Below, in pieces: positions 59,779-64,000 of a stretch of DNA of 64,000 nucleotides. Position 1 is the stretch's first letter. The number at the start of each line of letters is the position of its first letter. Source of the DNA: Actinorhabdospora filicis (GTDB lineage: Bacteria; Actinomycetota; Actinomycetes; Mycobacteriales; Micromonosporaceae); NCBI RefSeq assembly GCF_030269765.1, contig NZ_BSTX01000002.1, positions 496,001 through 560,000 on the forward strand. Direction: 5' to 3'. The notes under the pieces are model-generated. The model saw only the letters and a program-made list of their open reading frames with translations, was not told the DNA's origin and ran no database searches. The translations under genes were made by a program, and so were the position numbers.

Positions 59779-62700
59779 ATGAGGACGCGTGCCATGACTC
59801 GCAAGGCGCTCTTTCGTTCTCTCACCGGCGCCATGGCGCTGGTACTCACCACCGGCTTGCTCCTGGGCCGCTCCTCGCTGCCGGAGCCGGCAGTCGGCCT
59901 GGCACCGGATCCGGCGTCGGCACCGCCCGTGGAGGGCGTCGATGTCGACCCAGCGCTCGCCGACCACGACATCAACCAGGTCATCGCGGGCATGCAGACC
60001 TCGATGCTCCCGCATCCGCTGTGGCCCGAGGGCAGCAGCGTCAACCTCGCGCTGAAGGCGAACACGCCCGTCGCGGCCAACGACACCGCGGCAGTGTCGA
60101 TCGCCCCGACGGGTGACGGGAATGTGGGCTCGGTCCGCCTCGACGTCCTGGGCCGTGAGGAGACGAAGGCACGGGGACGCTCCGACGGCCTGCTGTTTCA
60201 GCTGACCCGCACCGACTCCGGCCGCGAGGGAACAGTCTCAGCGCGCGTCGACTACTCCCGCTTCGCCCACGCCTACGGCGCCGACTGGCGCGACCGACTG
60301 AGCTTGTGGACGGTACCGGACTGCGCCGGATGCGCACCCGAGCGGCTGCGCACCGACAATGACCTGGCCACGACATCCGCGACCGCCGAGATCGCGCTGT
60401 CGGGAACCACTACGACCACTGTGTTGCTCGCCGCGGACCAAAAGGGATCCTCGGGAGACTTCACGGCTTCGAAGCTATCGCCGTCCTCGACCTGGACGCA
60501 AGGCGGCAACAGCGGCAGCTTCAACTGGTCCTACCCAATGGCGGTTCCTTCACCCAACGGCGTCGGCCCCACCCCGAACCTCGCGATTAACTACTCCTCG
60601 GCTTCGGTCGACGGTCGCTCCGAGGCGACCAACAACCAGCCGGGCTGGATCGGCGAGGGCTTCTCGCTCGAGCCGGCTTCGATAGAACGCCGCTACGTTT
60701 CATGTTCCGAAGACAGAGACGGTGGCGCTAACAACCCCACCAAGACCGGCGACCGCTGCTGGAGGCTGGACAACGCGATGTTGTCCATGGCCGGACACGC
60801 CGGTGAACTCATCCCCGCGGGCGCCGGCAAATGGCGACTCAAGAACGACGACGGGACCGTGGTCGAGCGACGTACGGACACCGACAACACCGACGACGAC
60901 AACGAGTACTGGCGAGTCACCACCAGTGACGGCATCCAGTACTACTTCGGCCTCAACCGGCTTCCCGGCTGGACCTCCGGGAAGCCCACGACGAACTCGG
61001 TATGGACAGTCCCGGTCGCCGGAAACAACTCCGGAGAACCCTGCCACGCCACCAGCTTTACGAACTCCTTCTGCGACCAGGCGTGGAAGTGGAACCTCGA
61101 CTATGTCGTCGACCTCAGCGGCAACTCGATGTCCTACTGGTATGAGACCGCTTCCAACAACTACGGCAAGGAGAGCGACGCCTCCAAGCCCGTCTCCTAC
61201 ACCCGCTCCGGCGAGCTCGCCCGCATCGACTACGGCACCGACAACCGTGACGGTACCGAGTACGACGGCAAGGTACCCGCCAGAGTCGACTTCACCCTGG
61301 AAGACCGCTGCCTGACCGGCTGCGCCACCAAGGACGAGGCCCACTGGCCCGACACCCCGTGGGACCTGTCCTGCGATTCGACCACCAGCTGCCCAGACAG
61401 CCGCACACCCACCTTCTGGTCCAGCAAGCGGCTCACAAAGGTCACCACCAGCGTCTGGGACATCGGCCTGGGCAAACACATGCCCGTCGACTCCTGGTCG
61501 TTGACCCACACCTTCCCCAACCCCGGAGACGGCACCCGAGCCGGACTCTGGCTCAAATCGATCGTCCACACCGGACACGTGGGCGCCGACAGCCCTACGC
61601 CCTCGATCGACTTCGACTGGGTCCAGAAGTACAACCGCGTCGACGTCGGTGATGGCGAGCCGACGATGAACTGGATGCGTCTGGCGGCGATATGGACCGA
61701 GACCGGTGGTCTCATCTCGATGACCTACACGCCGGTCGACTGTGTCAGTCCCTCCGCGATGCCGACCTCGCCGGGCGACAACTCCAAACGCTGCTACCCC
61801 GTCCTCAGCCAGGACCCTTACGACGAAGGCAAACTGAACACCCGCTGGTACCACAAGTACCTCGTGTCCTCGGTGAGCCAGTACGACCAGCTCGAGGGCC
61901 TCAACACCGTCACGACCAGTTATGAGTACGCCGGGTCACCCGCCTGGCGCTTCGCCGAACGCGACGCGCTCGTGGACGACAAGTACCGCACCTGGTCGGA
62001 CTTCCGCGGCTACGAGACCGTTCGCACCCGTGTCGGACTCGAAGGCGACCAGTCCCTCACCGAGACCAAGTATTTCCGCGGCATGCAGGGCGACAAACTC
62101 CCCGGAGGCGGCACCCGCAACGCCAGCGTCACCGGATCCGTCGGACCGGCCATCACCGACGACAACCTCTACTCCGGGATCGTCCGCGAGACCACCACCT
62201 ACAACGGCGTCAGCGACAAACCGGTCACCCGATTGGTCTACGAACCCTGGAAGTCTGCACCCACCGCCACCCGCACCATTGACGGGAACACCACGACCGC
62301 GAACTTCGTCCGCTACGATGCTGTCACCTATGCCCAGACTGCCCTCGACCAGGGACGAGGCTGGCGCAGTGCGAAAATTGAGAAGAAGTACGAAGACATC
62401 TATGGATCGGTCGACTACGTCGACGACCAAGGTGATATCAACGCCACGGGCGATGAGAAATGCACGTGGTTCGAATACAACCGCAACACCGCGATCAACC
62501 TGCTCAATCCGGCCAAGCGCGTCTACAGCTATGCCACTACTTGTTCCGCGCCGGTCGTATCCGGTGACGACGGTATCGTCTCCGACATTCGTACCTCCTT
62601 CGACGGGCTTGACTATGACGCAACGCCGACAAGGGGGTTGGCTACCAAAAGCGAAATGATCAAGTCCTTCGTTCCTACCGGAGGCGGCACGGGTATCTCC

Positions 62701-64000
62701 AACTATGTGGTCGTCGCGCAGACCAAGTTTGACGTCCTCGGCCGACCGATTGAATCGCAGGACGTGCGCGGCAAGTGGTCCAAGACCGCCTACACCCCGG
62801 CCACTGGCGGACCAGTCACCTCGATCACCAACACCAACCCACTTGGCTGGACCACGACCACCACCAAGAACGCGCGCGGCGACGCCCTGCTCACCATCGA
62901 CGCCAACAATAAGAAGACCGAACTCGCCTACGACGGCCTCGGACGGCTCACCAAGGTCTGGACCACGGCCCGGACCAAGGCACAGAACCCGAACAGCCCG
63001 ATGAAGGAGTTTTCATACACCCTGTCCAAGGACGGGAAGAACGTCGTGGTCTCCAAGACCCTCGACGCCGCGGCCGGACCCGGCAACCCGCACTACACCA
63101 GCACCTACGCCCTCTACGACGGGCTGCTCCGCGACCGGCAGACGCAAACACCGTCACCAGACGGCGGCCGGATCATCACTGACACTCTCTACGACAACCA
63201 CGGCCGCGCATACGCCGCCCAAGGCCCCTTCCGTTCCACCGGCTTGCCCTCGGGCACCCTGTATCAAACCGTGGCCGGTGAAGTCGATGCCCGCTCGATC
63301 ACCCAGTTCGACCGCGCCGACCGGCCCACCGCCCAGATCGCCTACCGCAAGCTGACCGAACTGTGGCGCACCGTCACCCGCTATGCCGGCGATTCCACCA
63401 CGGTCATCCCCCCTGTCGGCGGCGTCCCGCTGACCACGGTCACCAACATCGACGGCAAGCCCATCGAGCAGCGTCAGCACCTCACCCCGGACGCCACCGG
63501 AGCCACCCTGTCGCTGTACTACACGTACAACGACAAAGATCAGCTCACCGACGTCACCGACGCCGACGGACGCAAGTGGAAGTTCGGGTTCGACCTACTC
63601 GGACGCCAGACCACCTCCACCGACCCCGACAGCGGCACCATCACCAGTGAATACGGGGATGGCGGCGACCTACTGGCCACAGTCGACGCCCGCGGTGAGC
63701 GGCTCGCCTACTCCTACGACGACCTCGGCCGCAAAACCGGCCTCTACGACGACACGGTGAGCCCGGCGAACCGCCGCCTGGAGTGGCGATTCGACACCCT
63801 GGTGACCGGCGCGTCGTTGAAGGGCCAGGCCGCAGGCTGGAGCCGTTTCACCCCTGACGGCGAATACCGCTTCGACATCCAGCAGATGAACGCCGGCTAC
63901 CAGGTTGTCAACAGCCTGTACACGATTCCGGCTGTCGAGGGTGCCCTCGCCGGCACCTACACCTACACGCAGAACTACACCCTAAGCGGCGCGCCGCTCA
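59779..64000 (+). CDS. Rhs/YD-repeat protein, second locus, partial
   Basis: The first 1407 codons of a second Rhs protein, cut by the window edge. An N-terminal signal or anchor (LTGAMALVLTTGLLLG, near residue 20) precedes a beta-rich part, the segment NNQPGWIGEGFSLEPASIER (matching NNQPSWVGSGFDYSTGYIER in the first Rhs) and YD repeats (LAYDGLGRLTKVWTTARTKA, FGFDLLGRQTTSTDPDSG, YSYDDLGRKTGLYDDTV). Domain order matches the first Rhs protein throughout, so they are paralogues. AGGAGCC spans the upstream stop and ATG 59779 follows after one base, so the two genes are translationally coupled. The toxin tail and immunity gene lie beyond the window. Confidence 0.9.
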   Translation, partial: MRTRAMTRKALFRSLTGAMALVLTTGLLLGRSSLPEPAVGLAPDPASAPPVEGVDVDPALADHDINQVIAGMQTSMLPHPLWPEGSSVNLALKANTPVAANDTAAVSIAPTGDGNVGSVRLDVLGREETKARGRSDGLLFQLTRTDSGREGTVSARVDYSRFAHAYGADWRDRLSLWTVPDCAGCAPERLRTDNDLATTSATAEIALSGTTTTTVLLAADQKGSSGDFTASKLSPSSTWTQGGNSGSFNWSYPMAVPSPNGVGPTPNLAINYSSASVDGRSEATNNQPGWIGEGFSLEPASIERRYVSCSEDRDGGANNPTKTGDRCWRLDNAMLSMAGHAGELIPAGAGKWRLKNDDGTVVERRTDTDNTDDDNEYWRVTTSDGIQYYFGLNRLPGWTSGKPTTNSVWTVPVAGNNSGEPCHATSFTNSFCDQAWKWNLDYVVDLSGNSMSYWYETASNNYGKESDASKPVSYTRSGELARIDYGTDNRDGTEYDGKVPARVDFTLEDRCLTGCATKDEAHWPDTPWDLSCDSTTSCPDSRTPTFWSSKRLTKVTTSVWDIGLGKHMPVDSWSLTHTFPNPGDGTRAGLWLKSIVHTGHVGADSPTPSIDFDWVQKYNRVDVGDGEPTMNWMRLAAIWTETGGLISMTYTPVDCVSPSAMPTSPGDNSKRCYPVLSQDPYDEGKLNTRWYHKYLVSSVSQYDQLEGLNTVTTSYEYAGSPAWRFAERDALVDDKYRTWSDFRGYETVRTRVGLEGDQSLTETKYFRGMQGDKLPGGGTRNASVTGSVGPAITDDNLYSGIVRETTTYNGVSDKPVTRLVYEPWKSAPTATRTIDGNTTTANFVRYDAVTYAQTALDQGRGWRSAKIEKKYEDIYGSVDYVDDQGDINATGDEKCTWFEYNRNTAINLLNPAKRVYSYATTCSAPVVSGDDGIVSDIRTSFDGLDYDATPTRGLATKSEMIKSFVPTGGGTGISNYVVVAQTKFDVLGRPIESQDVRGKWSKTAYTPATGGPVTSITNTNPLGWTTTTTKNARGDALLTIDANNKKTELAYDGLGRLTKVWTTARTKAQNPNSPMKEFSYTLSKDGKNVVVSKTLDAAAGPGNPHYTSTYALYDGLLRDRQTQTPSPDGGRIITDTLYDNHGRAYAAQGPFRSTGLPSGTLYQTVAGEVDARSITQFDRADRPTAQIAYRKLTELWRTVTRYAGDSTTVIPPVGGVPLTTVTNIDGKPIEQRQHLTPDATGATLSLYYTYNDKDQLTDVTDADGRKWKFGFDLLGRQTTSTDPDSGTITSEYGDGGDLLATVDARGERLAYSYDDLGRKTGLYDDTVSPANRRLEWRFDTLVTGASLKGQAAGWSRFTPDGEYRFDIQQMNAGYQVVNSLYTIPAVEGALAGTYTYTQNYTLSGAPL

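Noticed and set aside
1..64000. CRISPR array, tRNA or rRNA genes
   Set aside because: No regular spacer-repeat series and no tRNA or rRNA signature was seen on either strand.

Overview
The window is high-GC DNA with the gene style of an actinomycete: GTG/TTG starts, GGAGG-type ribosome sites, strong GC3 bias that leaves long open antisense frames, GC-rich perfect hairpins between genes, many secreted proteins, and families typical of filamentous Actinobacteria (a LAL-type LuxR regulator, a LysM-BTAD protein, LamG/Rhs operons, an NRPS module). Genus cannot be fixed from this sequence alone. No rRNA, tRNA or CRISPR array was seen.

Region 1 (1-7146) is the edge of a specialised-metabolite cluster: a B12-binding glutamate/methylaspartate mutase small subunit (cut by the window edge), a membrane diiron desaturase, a group II PLP decarboxylase and a one-module NRPS (C-A-PCP) whose condensation domain has lost its catalytic His. 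A glycolipid-binding-domain gene sits inside it on the other strand. Together they could make a decarboxylated beta-amino acid unit and a carrier-bound amino acid.

Region 2 (7.5-26.2 kb) is ordinary chromosomal content: a CPA2 antiporter, membrane and secreted proteins, an ArsR-MFS pair with a clear operator, small HTH genes, an ATPase, a 919-aa LAL regulator divergent from an epoxide hydrolase, a secreted PLC-like lectin protein, an unknown 571-aa protein, a secreted protein resembling an S8 protease without its protease domain, and a DHFR-like protein. A 72-residue carbamoyltransferase remnant marks the transition to accessory DNA.

Region 3 (27.3-38.5 kb) is a polymorphic-toxin operon: a secreted LamG protein, a 2139-aa Rhs/YD-repeat protein with a base-composition break at its DPTGL site and a distinct 323-residue C-terminus, then a small membrane protein that could be the immunity partner. 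It ends near an unusual 48-bp perfect hairpin.

Region 4 (39-47.6 kb) holds a FAD monooxygenase / DHA2 exporter / MarR detoxification locus with a direct-repeat operator, an aldo-keto reductase, a DPGG-repeat secreted peptide, a TrmH-family rRNA methyltransferase, a HAD phosphatase, an Arg-rich 45-residue peptide and a divergent MBL-LysR pair with a palindromic operator.

Region 5 (47.8-56.2 kb) is accessory: an N-terminal stub of a LamG protein joined by an ATGA overlap to an apparent orphan immunity gene, a two-gene DNA methyltransferase unit, a three-gene membrane operon ending in a LysM-BTAD protein, and a truncated HerA/DUF853 ATPase.

Region 6 (56.3 kb to the end) is a second LamG-Rhs operon, cut by the window edge. 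The three LamG starts share the same leader and GTG-TCC start, so Regions 3, 5 and 6 look like copies of one toxin-delivery family in which one copy has collapsed to its promoter end and its immunity gene.
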